From: an uncultured Alphaproteobacteria bacterium
GTDB lineage: Bacteria; Pseudomonadota; Alphaproteobacteria; Rs-D84
NCBI GenBank assembly: GCA_934272785.1
Contig: CAKQSE010000006.1
Location: forward strand, 1 to 64,000
Direction: 5' to 3'
DNA length: 64,000 bases
The notes below the pieces were generated by a model. It worked only from the letters and a program-made list of their open reading frames with translations, was not told the DNA's origin and did not search any database. Shown piece after piece: positions 9,405-17,011 of the stretch (its first letter is position 1; each line of letters begins with the position of its first letter). Position numbers and translations under genes: made by a program.

Positions 9405-10222
9405 TTATATTCGTGCGTTGTATCAAATTGCAAAACCATCACACGGGACAGTTTTGAAACCGGCGTAATATTTACATGATTATCACGTGTCATTTCACCA
9501 ACAACAATCCCCGCCGGTAAAATACCGCTGATATTACTGGTCACCACCTTGATACCGGGGGTTGGTTCAAATTCAGGGTCACTGAAAAATCCCATTATCG
9601 GATGTGTGCCGCCGGTGCCGGTCATGAAACCATACACCTCGGACCCGGCGATGCGCACCGCGATATTTGAATCAGAATCTGTCAATGCGCGAACGCGCGT
9701 AAATTCAGATGCCGCGTCAATCACAATTCCAACCAATGTCCCGTCTGTGGATACAACAACCATACCAGGCGCAATGCCGTCACGCGACCCCTTGTTTAAC
9801 AAAAATGTATTATGATGAAATGCCGATGTGTCGTGAATAATATCGGCCAAAACGGTTTTATATGGCGAAGAGTGGACAATATCCAATTCACGTGCCAATT
9901 TTTGATTTTCGGCAATTGCCACATCACACGTATTTTTATCCGCCAATGCCGCATCCAAACGAACACGTAATTCTTCGTTTTCTGTCCGCAGGTTTGCCAA
10001 TTCGTGAATATTTGAAATCAGATTTCCTGTTGCGCGCACCGGCCATGTTACAATATCACCCATGGCACCGGCCACTGGCACAACGACGTGCCCCATTGCA
10101 TTCATAATTCTGTAATCAGGCTTTGCAATCATGATATAGATAAAAATGACCGGCAATGCCGCCGCCGCGACAGCCGATTTTATCAATGTTTGCACCCGCG
10201 AAGATAATTTATTCTGGTTCAT
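9401..10222 (-). CDS. mreC: Rod-shape-determining protein MreC
   Basis: 273 aa with one N-terminal membrane helix (about residues 15-30), then a coiled coil (ISNIHELANLRTENEELRVRLDAA) and the periplasmic beta-rich domain with FLLNKGSRDGIAPGMVVVS, a typical MreC signature. It links cytoplasmic MreB with PBP2 and RodA. mreB itself is not next to it: the upstream neighbour is the divergent rpmI-rplT pair, so mreB must lie elsewhere if it exists. Confidence 0.93.
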   Translation of the reverse strand: MNQNKLSSRVQTLIKSAVAAAALPVIFIYIMIAKPDYRIMNAMGHVVVPVAGAMGDIVTWPVRATGNLISNIHELANLRTENEELRVRLDAALADKNTCDVAIAENQKLARELDIVHSSPYKTVLADIIHDTSAFHHNTFLLNKGSRDGIAPGMVVVSTDGTLVGIVIDAASEFTRVRALTDSDSNIAVRIAGSEVYGFMTGTGGTHPIMGFFSDPEFEPTPGIKVVTSNISGILPAGIVVGEMTRDNHVNITPVSKLSRVMVLQFDTTHEYK

Positions 10223-10361
10223 CGGCCACCAGTTTAGACACTAAAAAGCAGATATTCAATAAAAACTTGATTTTTCCTTTAATTATGCCACAATTACGGC
10301 GCAGTAGAACAAATCCGAAATGGCAGGCATTGCCATCAGGATGCTAAAAAAAGGTGAAAAA

Positions 10362-10565
10362 ATGCCAAAACTGAAAACAAAGTCGTACTTGAAAAAGCGC
10401 GCATCAATGACTGCGACCGGTAAAATCCGTGTTGCCCGTAATGCCCACAAGAAACTGTTGCGTCATAAATCCGCACGTGCAAACAACGCGGGTTCAAAAC
10501 CACAGTATCTGAACGATAACATGACCGGTCAGGCGAAAATCTTGGCCCCATATGGTTTGAAATAA
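10362..10565 (+). CDS. rpmI: Ribosomal protein bL35
   Basis: 67 aa, highly basic, starting MPKLKTKSYLKKR and containing HKKLLRHKSARANN, the usual bL35 sequence. I place the start at 10362 because a purine-rich AAAAAAAGGTG site precedes it and the known N terminus begins MPKLKT; an in-frame start 42 bases further upstream would add residues not found in the family. rplT follows after 16 nt. infC, often first in this operon, is not adjacent. Confidence 0.95.
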   Translation: MPKLKTKSYLKKRASMTATGKIRVARNAHKKLLRHKSARANNAGSKPQYLNDNMTGQAKILAPYGLK

Positions 10566-10581
10566 GTAAGGGGATATTAAG

Positions 10582-10950
10582 ATGGCAAGAGTAAAACGCG
10601 GAACAACCGTAAAACAAAAACACAATAAAATATTGGCCCGTGCCAAAGGGTATCTGGGTCGCCACAGCACAACATACCGTGCCGCCCGTGAAAAAACGGA
10701 AAAAGCGGGTCAGTATGCATATCGCGATCGTCGCGTTAAAAAACGCGAATTCCGCGGGTTGTGGATTGTCCGTATCAATGCCGCTGTTCGCAACAATGGC
10801 TTGACATACAGCCAGTTTATGAACGGCCTGAAAAAGGCTGGCGTTGCCCTGGATCGCAAGGTCTTGGCAGAAATGGCGTATGCTGGGGACGAAAACTTTG
10901 CCAAATTGGTCGAAGTTGCAAAACGATTTATTGTCGCCGAATCTAAATAA
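10582..10950 (+). CDS. rplT: Ribosomal protein bL20
   Basis: 122 aa, the standard length, with the conserved N terminus MARVKRGTTVKQKHNKIL and the globular C-terminal half (NNGLTYSQFMNGLKKAGV). It binds 23S rRNA early in assembly of the large subunit. An AAGGGGATATTAAG site lies before the ATG. It forms a two-gene operon with rpmI and is followed by a hairpin terminator before pheS. Confidence 0.97.
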   Translation: MARVKRGTTVKQKHNKILARAKGYLGRHSTTYRAAREKTEKAGQYAYRDRRVKKREFRGLWIVRINAAVRNNGLTYSQFMNGLKKAGVALDRKVLAEMAYAGDENFAKLVEVAKRFIVAESK

Positions 10951-10982
10951 CCCTTGGCGGCGGGTAGTTGTTTTGTCATAAT

Positions 10983-11012
10983 AAAAGCCGTAGAGATACG
11001 GCTTTTATTTTT
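10983..11012 (+). terminator. Terminator or attenuator between rplT and pheS
   Basis: A perfect 10-bp stem AAAAGCCGTA/TACGGCTTTT with a GAGA tetraloop is followed by ATTTTTG. It ends 17 bases before the pheS start, so it either terminates rpmI-rplT or acts as an attenuator for pheST. No phenylalanine-rich leader peptide is visible in the 32 bases between the rplT stop and the stem. Confidence 0.8.
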
Positions 11013-11028
11013 GTAAAGGTAAATAGAT

Positions 11029-11976
11029 ATGCTGGAACAGATTAAAAATATTAAAACACTTGATGAATTACAGGCGTTATATGCCGCAACATTTGGTAAA
11101 AATGGAACAATGACATTGCGGCTGCGCCAGATGAAGGACCTGGATAACAATGCACGTGCGGCATTAAATGATGAAAACACCGCATTGCGTGCGGCATTTA
11201 AAACACGCCAGTCAGAGATAGAGCAGGCGGTTTTAATGGAAAAATTGGCGTCACAAAAACTGGACGCGACATTAAACCCAATGCCGGAATCCCGCGGTGG
11301 GCTGCATCCACAGACGCGTGCGCTGGCCGATGTGTCGGCAATTCTGGAATCGTTTGGTTACACAATGCAAACCGGACCCGAGGTCGAAGATGACTGGCAT
11401 AACTTTACCGCACTGAATACGCCAGAATATCACCCTGCGCGTGATATGCAGGATACGTTTTTTCTGGGCAATCATAATGTATTGCGCACCCAGACGTCGG
11501 CGATTCAAATTCGCAGTATGGAAAAATTGGGCGTGCCAATTAAAATATTTGGTATTGGCGCAACATATCGCAAGGAAATGGACGCAACCCATGCGCCAAT
11601 GTTCCACCAGATAGAGGGCCTGTATATTGATAAAAACGTGACAATGCGTGATCTGATTGGTGACGTCAAGGCGTTTTTACAGAAATTCTTTGAAATAGAC
11701 GACGTGAAATTGCGTATTCGTCCGTCTTATTTCCCGTTCACCGAACCAAGTATCGAAATTGATATGCTGTGGCAGGGTAAAAAGTGGCTGGAAATTATGG
11801 GTGCCGGTATGGTGCATCCGAACGTATTGCGCAACTGTGGCATAAATCCAGATGAATACCAGGGTTTTGCATTTGGTTTCGGTTGGGACAGATTGGCCAT
11901 GTTGAAATATGGTCTGAACGATATTCGCCAGTTTTATGATGGTGATATTCGCTGGTTGGAAAATGCTGATATTTAA
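11029..11976 (+). CDS. pheS: Phenylalanyl-tRNA synthetase alpha subunit
   Basis: 315 aa, slightly shorter than usual because the N-terminal coiled coil is reduced. The class II catalytic core is complete: motif 2 region FGIGATYRKEMDATHAPMFH, the substrate pocket around FTEPSIEIDM and motif 3 GFAFGFGWDRLAMLKYG near the C terminus. It forms the alpha2beta2 enzyme with PheT, whose gene starts 15 bases downstream after a GTGGGGG site. An AAAGG site precedes the ATG. Confidence 0.97.
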   Translation: MLEQIKNIKTLDELQALYAATFGKNGTMTLRLRQMKDLDNNARAALNDENTALRAAFKTRQSEIEQAVLMEKLASQKLDATLNPMPESRGGLHPQTRALADVSAILESFGYTMQTGPEVEDDWHNFTALNTPEYHPARDMQDTFFLGNHNVLRTQTSAIQIRSMEKLGVPIKIFGIGATYRKEMDATHAPMFHQIEGLYIDKNVTMRDLIGDVKAFLQKFFEIDDVKLRIRPSYFPFTEPSIEIDMLWQGKKWLEIMGAGMVHPNVLRNCGINPDEYQGFAFGFGWDRLAMLKYGLNDIRQFYDGDIRWLENADI

Positions 11977-11991
11977 TGTGGGGGTTTTGTT

Positions 11992-14295
11992 ATGAAATGG
12001 ACACTTAGTTGGTTAAACGATTATTTAAAAACCGATGCGTCGGCCGCGGAAATATCAGATACATTGACGCGCACAGGATTGGAAGTCGAAAATTTAATTA
12101 TCCCGGTTGCGCCGATTGCCGCCAAGATTGTGAAATGTGACGCAATGGCGGACAGTGACCACCTGCATATATTACAGGTAGATGATGGCACCGGCACATT
12201 ACGCCAGGTTGTATGTGGCGCACCAAACGCACGTGTGGGATTGGTTTCTGCACTGGCATTGCCGGGATGCGTAATCCAGGGTCATGAAATTTCGGCCGGA
12301 AAATTGCGCGGGGTTATGTCAAACGGCATGATGTGCAGTGGCGCAGAATTAGGCATAAACGATGATAACAGTGGCATTATTGAATTGCCATCTGATACAA
12401 AAATTGGCGTGCCGGTAATGGATATGCCGATTGTATTTGACGCGGGTATAACACCAAATCGTCCGGATTACCTGGCGGTGCGTGGGATTGCGCGCGACCT
12501 GGCCGCGGCGGGTGCGGGCGAATATATCGCCCCAGATGACAGTGCACTGCCCTTACAAAAAACATCGCGTAATGTGGTAATAAAAACAGACCGTTGTCCG
12601 GTGTATCAATTCTGTGAAATCAGCGGAATCAACGTTTGCCCATCTGATAAAAAAATTGCGTCACGTTTGGCGGCAATTGGTATCAATCCGAAAAATGCGC
12701 CAATTGATGCAACAAATTATATATGTTATGACATGGCGCAACCAATGCACTGTTTTGACGCCAATGAAATTCATGGTGATATTGTTGTGCGTATGGCGAC
12801 GCCGGGCGAAAAATTTACTGACCTGTTTGGGTCGGAACATGAATTGACCGACAACGATATGGTTATCGCCGATGATATGGGAATTCTGGCACTGGCCGGT
12901 GTAATCGGTGGTGCGCGTGGCGCAACCACGGATAAAACTAAAAACATTATCCTGGAAAGTGCGTATTTTAACCCGGTATCTGTGCGAAAATCTGCCAAGC
13001 GTATTGGCGTGTCGACCGATGCGTCATACCGTTATGAACGCGGAATTGATCCAACGATTACCGGTATTGCACTGGCGCGTGCAACCAAAATAATTACAGA
13101 CGCATGTGGCGGTAAAATCACGGGTGTCGGTTGTGGCGGTAAAATCCCAGATGAAAAAACGGTTATAAAATATCGTCCGGAATTATTCTTGGCCAAGACC
13201 GGTATTGATATGCCGGCCGACGCACAGCGTGAAATATTTGAACGCCTGGGGTTCGTTGTTGATATAAATGGCGATTGGTGGAACGTCACGCCACGCGCCG
13301 CGCGCGTTGATATCACAATCCCAGAAAACCTGGTTGCGGAATTATTGCGCATATATGGATATGACAAACTGGCCAATGTTGCGACGCATACCGCAGATGA
13401 CGCGGCACCGCATGATGATTTCTATATGAATACAAAATCAGAATTGGCGGCGCGTGGTCTGTATGAATGCAAATCGTTCGGTTTTGGTAATTCAAAAATT
13501 GAACAGATAATTTCTGATGCGCCAATTGTTCCGGTTGCAAATCCGATTGTTGCCGATATGGATACGGCGCGTAATTCACTGTTGGGCAATGTGTTGCAAT
13601 TTGTCGCAAATAATGAAAAGCGCGGATTTCCAAACCTGGCCATGTTTGAATTGGGCACCGTGTTTGATGGCGACACCCCCGGCGCACAACATACCCAGAT
13701 TTGTATTGTTCGCACCGGTGTAAATGCGCCACGTCATTGGTCCGGCCGCAATCGCGCATATGACATATATGATGTCAAGGCGGATCTGGTATCACTGATG
13801 CACGAACAGAATTTCACCGTATCAACCGATAATCCGCCGCGTTGGGCACATCCGTTCCGCTATGGCGCGATTTACCAGGGCAAGAAAAAGATTGCTGAAT
13901 TCGGTGAATTGTCCCCAATTGTTGCACGTGCAATGAAAATCAAGACAAACGTCATGATTGCAATTGTGGACGATGTGAAAAATTTACCGGCACAGCGCAA
14001 ACCGCGCGAGGCAAAGATATCTGAATTTCAGCCGATAACACGCGATTTTGCATTTATCGTCACCAACGATATGCCGGCCGAAAAGATTATTGCGGCGGCG
14101 CGCGGTGCGGATAAACGTATAACCGATGTGGTTGTGTTTGACGCGTTTACAATGCCAAACGGGGACAAGTCGATTGCAATCACGGTTACAATTATCCCAA
14201 CGGATAATATGTCTGATACAGATTTGATGGAATTACAAAACAACGTCATCAAAAATGTAGAGGCAAAATGTAATGCAAAAATACGTGATAAATAA
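11992..14295 (+). CDS. pheT: Phenylalanyl-tRNA synthetase beta subunit
   Basis: 767 aa. Domains in order: N-terminal B1, the OB-fold tRNA-binding (EMAP-like) domain at about residues 40-150 (VVCGAPNARVGLVSALALPG), the B3/B4 editing domain (NRPDYLAVRGIARDLAAAG begins near 155), the B5 domain, the catalytic-like core, and a C-terminal FDX-ACB domain starting near ISEFQPITRDFAFIV. PheT supplies editing and tRNA binding. The gene is followed immediately by a strong bidirectional terminator shared with ychF. Confidence 0.96.
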   Translation: MKWTLSWLNDYLKTDASAAEISDTLTRTGLEVENLIIPVAPIAAKIVKCDAMADSDHLHILQVDDGTGTLRQVVCGAPNARVGLVSALALPGCVIQGHEISAGKLRGVMSNGMMCSGAELGINDDNSGIIELPSDTKIGVPVMDMPIVFDAGITPNRPDYLAVRGIARDLAAAGAGEYIAPDDSALPLQKTSRNVVIKTDRCPVYQFCEISGINVCPSDKKIASRLAAIGINPKNAPIDATNYICYDMAQPMHCFDANEIHGDIVVRMATPGEKFTDLFGSEHELTDNDMVIADDMGILALAGVIGGARGATTDKTKNIILESAYFNPVSVRKSAKRIGVSTDASYRYERGIDPTITGIALARATKIITDACGGKITGVGCGGKIPDEKTVIKYRPELFLAKTGIDMPADAQREIFERLGFVVDINGDWWNVTPRAARVDITIPENLVAELLRIYGYDKLANVATHTADDAAPHDDFYMNTKSELAARGLYECKSFGFGNSKIEQIISDAPIVPVANPIVADMDTARNSLLGNVLQFVANNEKRGFPNLAMFELGTVFDGDTPGAQHTQICIVRTGVNAPRHWSGRNRAYDIYDVKADLVSLMHEQNFTVSTDNPPRWAHPFRYGAIYQGKKKIAEFGELSPIVARAMKIKTNVMIAIVDDVKNLPAQRKPREAKISEFQPITRDFAFIVTNDMPAEKIIAAARGADKRITDVVVFDAFTMPNGDKSIAITVTIIPTDNMSDTDLMELQNNVIKNVEAKCNAKIRDK

Positions 14296-14296
14296 G

Positions 14297-14331
14297 TAAA
14301 AAAATACCGGCATTTGCCGGTGTTTTTTTAT
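14297..14331. terminator. Bidirectional terminator between pheT and ychF
   Basis: The stem is ACCGGCA/TGCCGGT with A-runs on the left and T-runs on the right, so it can stop transcription from both converging genes. The core sequence recurs in three other terminators in this window (46.87, 48.20 and 50.98 kb). Confidence 0.9.
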
Positions 14332-14335
14332 ATTT

Positions 14336-15415
14336 TTAATTATTAAACAGAAAGTGACAAATATCACCGTCCTGCATAACATATTCTTTGCCAACCAGGC
14401 GCATTTTGCCGGCCTCTTTGACTGCAACCTCGCCCCCCAGGGCAATATAATCGGCCGGTGAAATAATTTCGGCACGAATAAAACCGCGTTCAAAATCAGT
14501 ATGGATTTTACCGGCGGCCTGGGGCGCGGTCATGCCACGTGTAATGGTCCATGCGTGCGCTTCCTTGGGGCCAACGGTATAAAATGTTTGCAGACCCAAT
14601 GTTTCATATCCTGTTTTTATAATCTGGTCCAGGCCGGATTCAGATAATCCCAAATCGTCCAGGAACATCTTGCGTTCGTCCACATCAACAATTTGCGAAA
14701 TTTCCATTTCTATTTTTGATGAAATTACCAAAACGGGCGCAACTGCCCCATATTTTGCCCGGACGGCATCGGAATATTTATTACCGGTTGCGGCGGCCGA
14801 TTCTTCGACATTACAGACGTAAATTACCGGCTTTGCCGTCAACAAATTAAACGGCGATGCGCTGACGCCCGAATTACGCGCCGGCGTGCCGGCCGCCAAT
14901 CCAGAACGAATAACATTTGCATCGGCCAGCAATTTAATCGCGTTTTTATCCAGACCGTGCGCCTTTTTTTCCAGGTTTTTAATCTGTTTATCCATGCTTT
15001 CCATATCGGCCAGCATCAATTCTGTTTCAATCGTTTCAATATCGTCCAACGGGTCAATTCGGCCATTTACGTGCACAATATCGTCATTTTCAAAACAGCG
15101 CACAACGTGAATAATCGCGTCTGTTGATAAAATATTGCCCAGGAATTTATTTCCCAGCCCCTCGCCATTAGATGCGCCGCGAACCAGTCCGGCAATATCA
15201 ACAATTTCCAGCTGTGTTGGTATGATTTTCGCACTGTTATCAACCGCGGCCAGATTTAACAACGTCTGGTCCGGGACAACAACACGACCGGTATTTGGTT
15301 CGATTGTGCAAAATGGGTAATTTTGTGCGTCGGCCGCCGCCGATTGTGTCAGTGCATTAAACAGTGTTGATTTACCAACATTTGGTAATCCAACAATTCC
15401 ACAATTGAATCCCAT
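14336..15415 (-). CDS. ychF: Redox-regulated ATPase/GTPase YchF
   Basis: 359 aa Obg-family P-loop protein with P-loop GLPNVGKSTLFNALT at residues 8-22, switch region DIAGLVRGASNGEGLGN, and the C-terminal TGS domain (TWTITRGMTAPQAAGKIH-like region through YIALGGEVAVKEAGKMRLVGKEYVMQDGDICHF). YchF prefers ATP and binds ribosomes. Single gene unit, convergent with pheT and divergent from the short SufD-like gene. Confidence 0.96.
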   Translation of the reverse strand: MGFNCGIVGLPNVGKSTLFNALTQSAAADAQNYPFCTIEPNTGRVVVPDQTLLNLAAVDNSAKIIPTQLEIVDIAGLVRGASNGEGLGNKFLGNILSTDAIIHVVRCFENDDIVHVNGRIDPLDDIETIETELMLADMESMDKQIKNLEKKAHGLDKNAIKLLADANVIRSGLAAGTPARNSGVSASPFNLLTAKPVIYVCNVEESAAATGNKYSDAVRAKYGAVAPVLVISSKIEMEISQIVDVDERKMFLDDLGLSESGLDQIIKTGYETLGLQTFYTVGPKEAHAWTITRGMTAPQAAGKIHTDFERGFIRAEIISPADYIALGGEVAVKEAGKMRLVGKEYVMQDGDICHFLFNN

Positions 15416-15442
15416 AACTAAATCCTTTATAATGCGTTTAAT

Positions 15443-16114
15443 ATGTCATACATGTGGAACGAATTCAATATAAAAACCATGCCGGCGGAAACGATTGTTT
15501 ATCGCAATGGCCTGTTTTGCCCGGAATTATCAACACTGGGCGGGGCGGTTATTGATAAAAATTATGACGTTCCGGTCCATATTATATACGTTGGCGAAAT
15601 CAGCGGTGAAAACCGGTTAAATATTGATATTTTGGTGCCAAATCAGCCGGTCGTTTTATCGGTGCGTGTAAAAAATAATTTGCCGGCCTTTTTTAACATT
15701 TTTATCAAAAACACCGGGAAAAATTCTGAAATTCATGGCGGCGTATTGTTGGAAAATAATAACGATTTAACATATAACATAACCGCCAATCATGCCGCGC
15801 CCGACACGACCATTTGTGTAAAGTCTAAACTGGTTGCCGGCAAAAATACAAAATCAAAATTGTCAGGCACCGCCATTATTGAAAAAAATGCCGGGAACGC
15901 GATTTCTGATATTGCATTTTCGGCCCTGGCGGATAAAACCGCACGAATCGAATTTATGCCGGCACAACGAATTTCATCGGTTCCAAAATCGGCCGATCAC
16001 AGTGCATCAATATTTCACCCATCAGATTGCCAGATTGAATATTTACGCAGTGCGGGATTATCCGGTGCGGAAACAATTGCCGCCATGCGCGAAGCGTTTA
16101 TGAACGATTTATAA
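15443..16114 (+). CDS. Short SufD/SufB-like protein
   Basis: 223 aa, about half the size of SufD. The C terminus resembles the SufBD core: ADHSASIFHPSDCQIEYLRSAGLS corresponds to the family's SHGATxGxLDxxxLFYLRSRGI segment, and a beta-rich repeat region precedes it. SufB and SufD are scaffold partners of SufC in iron-sulfur cluster assembly. No sufC, sufS or sufE lies nearby, and the N-terminal half of a normal SufD is missing, so this may be a minimal scaffold, a specialised relative or a remnant. The start is the first ATG after ychF; an alternative ATG four codons later is possible. Assignment rests on sequence pattern only. Confidence 0.55.
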   Translation: MSYMWNEFNIKTMPAETIVYRNGLFCPELSTLGGAVIDKNYDVPVHIIYVGEISGENRLNIDILVPNQPVVLSVRVKNNLPAFFNIFIKNTGKNSEIHGGVLLENNNDLTYNITANHAAPDTTICVKSKLVAGKNTKSKLSGTAIIEKNAGNAISDIAFSALADKTARIEFMPAQRISSVPKSADHSASIFHPSDCQIEYLRSAGLSGAETIAAMREAFMNDL

Positions 16115-16129
16115 AACGCATATTAAACA

Positions 16130-16165
16130 TAAAAAACGCCCGGCAAACGTATGCTTGTCGGACAT
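16130..16165 (-). terminator. Terminator after rpmJ
   Basis: On the minus strand CCGACAAGC ... GTTTGCCGG forms a stem (with G-U pairs), followed by GCGTTTTTTATG. It lies 35-70 bases after the rpmJ stop and also separates the converging SufD-like gene. Confidence 0.6.
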
Positions 16166-16198
16166 AAAATAACCACCGCGTCATTGACGGGCCAGGAC

Positions 16199-16333
16199 TT
16201 ATTTTTTCTTAAAGCCCTGTTTGGCCTTTAATTTAGGATTGGTTGGGTCTATCAGGATAACCTGTTTGCCACGACGAATTTGTTTTACGTTGCCGCGTTT
16301 CTTCCAAGCCTTTAACGAACTCAAAAATTTCAT
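16199..16333 (-). CDS. rpmJ: Ribosomal protein bL36, cysteine-free form
   Basis: 44 aa: starts MKFLSSLKAWKKRG and ends with PTNPKLKAKQGFKKK, matching the alphaproteobacterial bL36 pattern (M-K-x-x-S-S-L-K ... N-P-K-x-K-A-x-Q-G). The zinc-binding cysteines of the classical form are absent, as in the C-minus paralogues. An AAAGGA site lies upstream of the ATG. It is too short to be noticed easily but is well supported by the sequence itself. bL36 is a late-assembling protein of the large ribosomal subunit. Confidence 0.85.
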   Translation of the reverse strand: MKFLSSLKAWKKRGNVKQIRRGKQVILIDPTNPKLKAKQGFKKK

Positions 16334-16651
16334 ATCTAAATCCTTTATTGCGTGGTGATTATAAACGTTTTTTGTAAAAAATCAAATAATTATTGTATTG
16401 CCTGTTATTTTTGTTGGTTTTAAACAATTTGGTTAAAATCATTTCCTATATAATATATTTGTTGTTGCAATAGGGCCTGTTGATATTGTTGATAAAAATA
16501 GTCAACGTTTTTTTAACAAGTTTTCAACATAAAAATTCCGGTTTTCTGGTAATTTTGTAATTTGTGTTGAATATTTTGTAAAATAATAAACATGTTGAAA
16601 AAGTAGTAATTTTCCACAATTTCAACAATTTTGATGGCATACTTTTTATAC
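16334..16651. other. AT-rich intergenic region with repeated TGTTGAAA-type motifs
   Basis: About 320 bases without a convincing gene. The stretch is very AT-rich and has short repeats in both orientations: TTTTCAACA near 16521, TGTTGAAT near 16565, TGTTGAAAA near 16593 and TTTCAACAA near 16621. Two more copies lie just beyond its end at 16654 and 16663, inside the virB3 promoter. A TTTTCCACA sequence at 16611 differs from a DnaA box by one base. It sits between rpmJ and the virB3-virB4 operon and may be a regulatory region for the latter. Confidence 0.6.
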
Positions 16652-16680
16652 TTGTTGAAAACTGTTGAAATTGTTATAAT
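16652..16680 (+). promoter_or_regulatory. Sigma-70-type promoter of virB3-virB4
   Basis: TTGTTG (16652-16657), a 17-bp spacer and TATAAT (16675-16680), about 30 bases upstream of the chosen virB3 start. Two TGTTGAAA repeats overlap the -35 and spacer, so a repressor or activator bound there would act directly on this promoter. Confidence 0.65.
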
Positions 16681-16711
16681 TCAGGCAAGAGAGCAGAGAA
16701 TAAGAATCCAA

Positions 16712-17008
16712 ATGAAACAACAAGTCCTGAAAGCATTGGCGAATCCTGCGCGTATATTTTACGTGCCGTATACACTGGCCGTGATAAATTTTGCCGTGCA
16801 ATTCATTATTTTTATTGTGCTTTTTGTGTTGTCGTTGATTGTGACAAATGGCGCAAATCCAATCAGTCCGATGTGGTTTTTGGTTTCTCTGTGTGCAGTG
16901 CATATGATTTTGGCGGCTTTTTCAAAGCGGGACCCACAACTGGGGCAAATATTGGCCGCAAAAATACAATTGTTTAAAAAGAAAATACCAAACAAACTGG
17001 CGGCATAA
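16712..17008 (+). CDS. virB3: VirB3-like inner-membrane protein of type IV secretion
   Basis: 98 aa. The start MKQQVLKALANPARIFYVPYTLAVINF has the VirB3 pattern (short N terminus, A-x-P-x-x-x-x-G/V-x-P) followed by two close hydrophobic helices. VirB3 works with the VirB4 ATPase in assembly of the pilus and the inner-membrane complex. I chose 16712 rather than an upstream in-frame ATG because the promoter -10 at 16675-16680 lies within the longer frame. virB4 starts 4 nt downstream, the standard gene order. Confidence 0.75.
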   Translation: MKQQVLKALANPARIFYVPYTLAVINFAVQFIIFIVLFVLSLIVTNGANPISPMWFLVSLCAVHMILAAFSKRDPQLGQILAAKIQLFKKKIPNKLAA

Positions 17009-17011
17009 AAA

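Noticed and set aside
16334..16711. Chromosomal origin of replication
   Set aside because: AT-rich with one near-DnaA-box, but there is no cluster of DnaA boxes and no origin-linked gene nearby; kept only as a repeat region.
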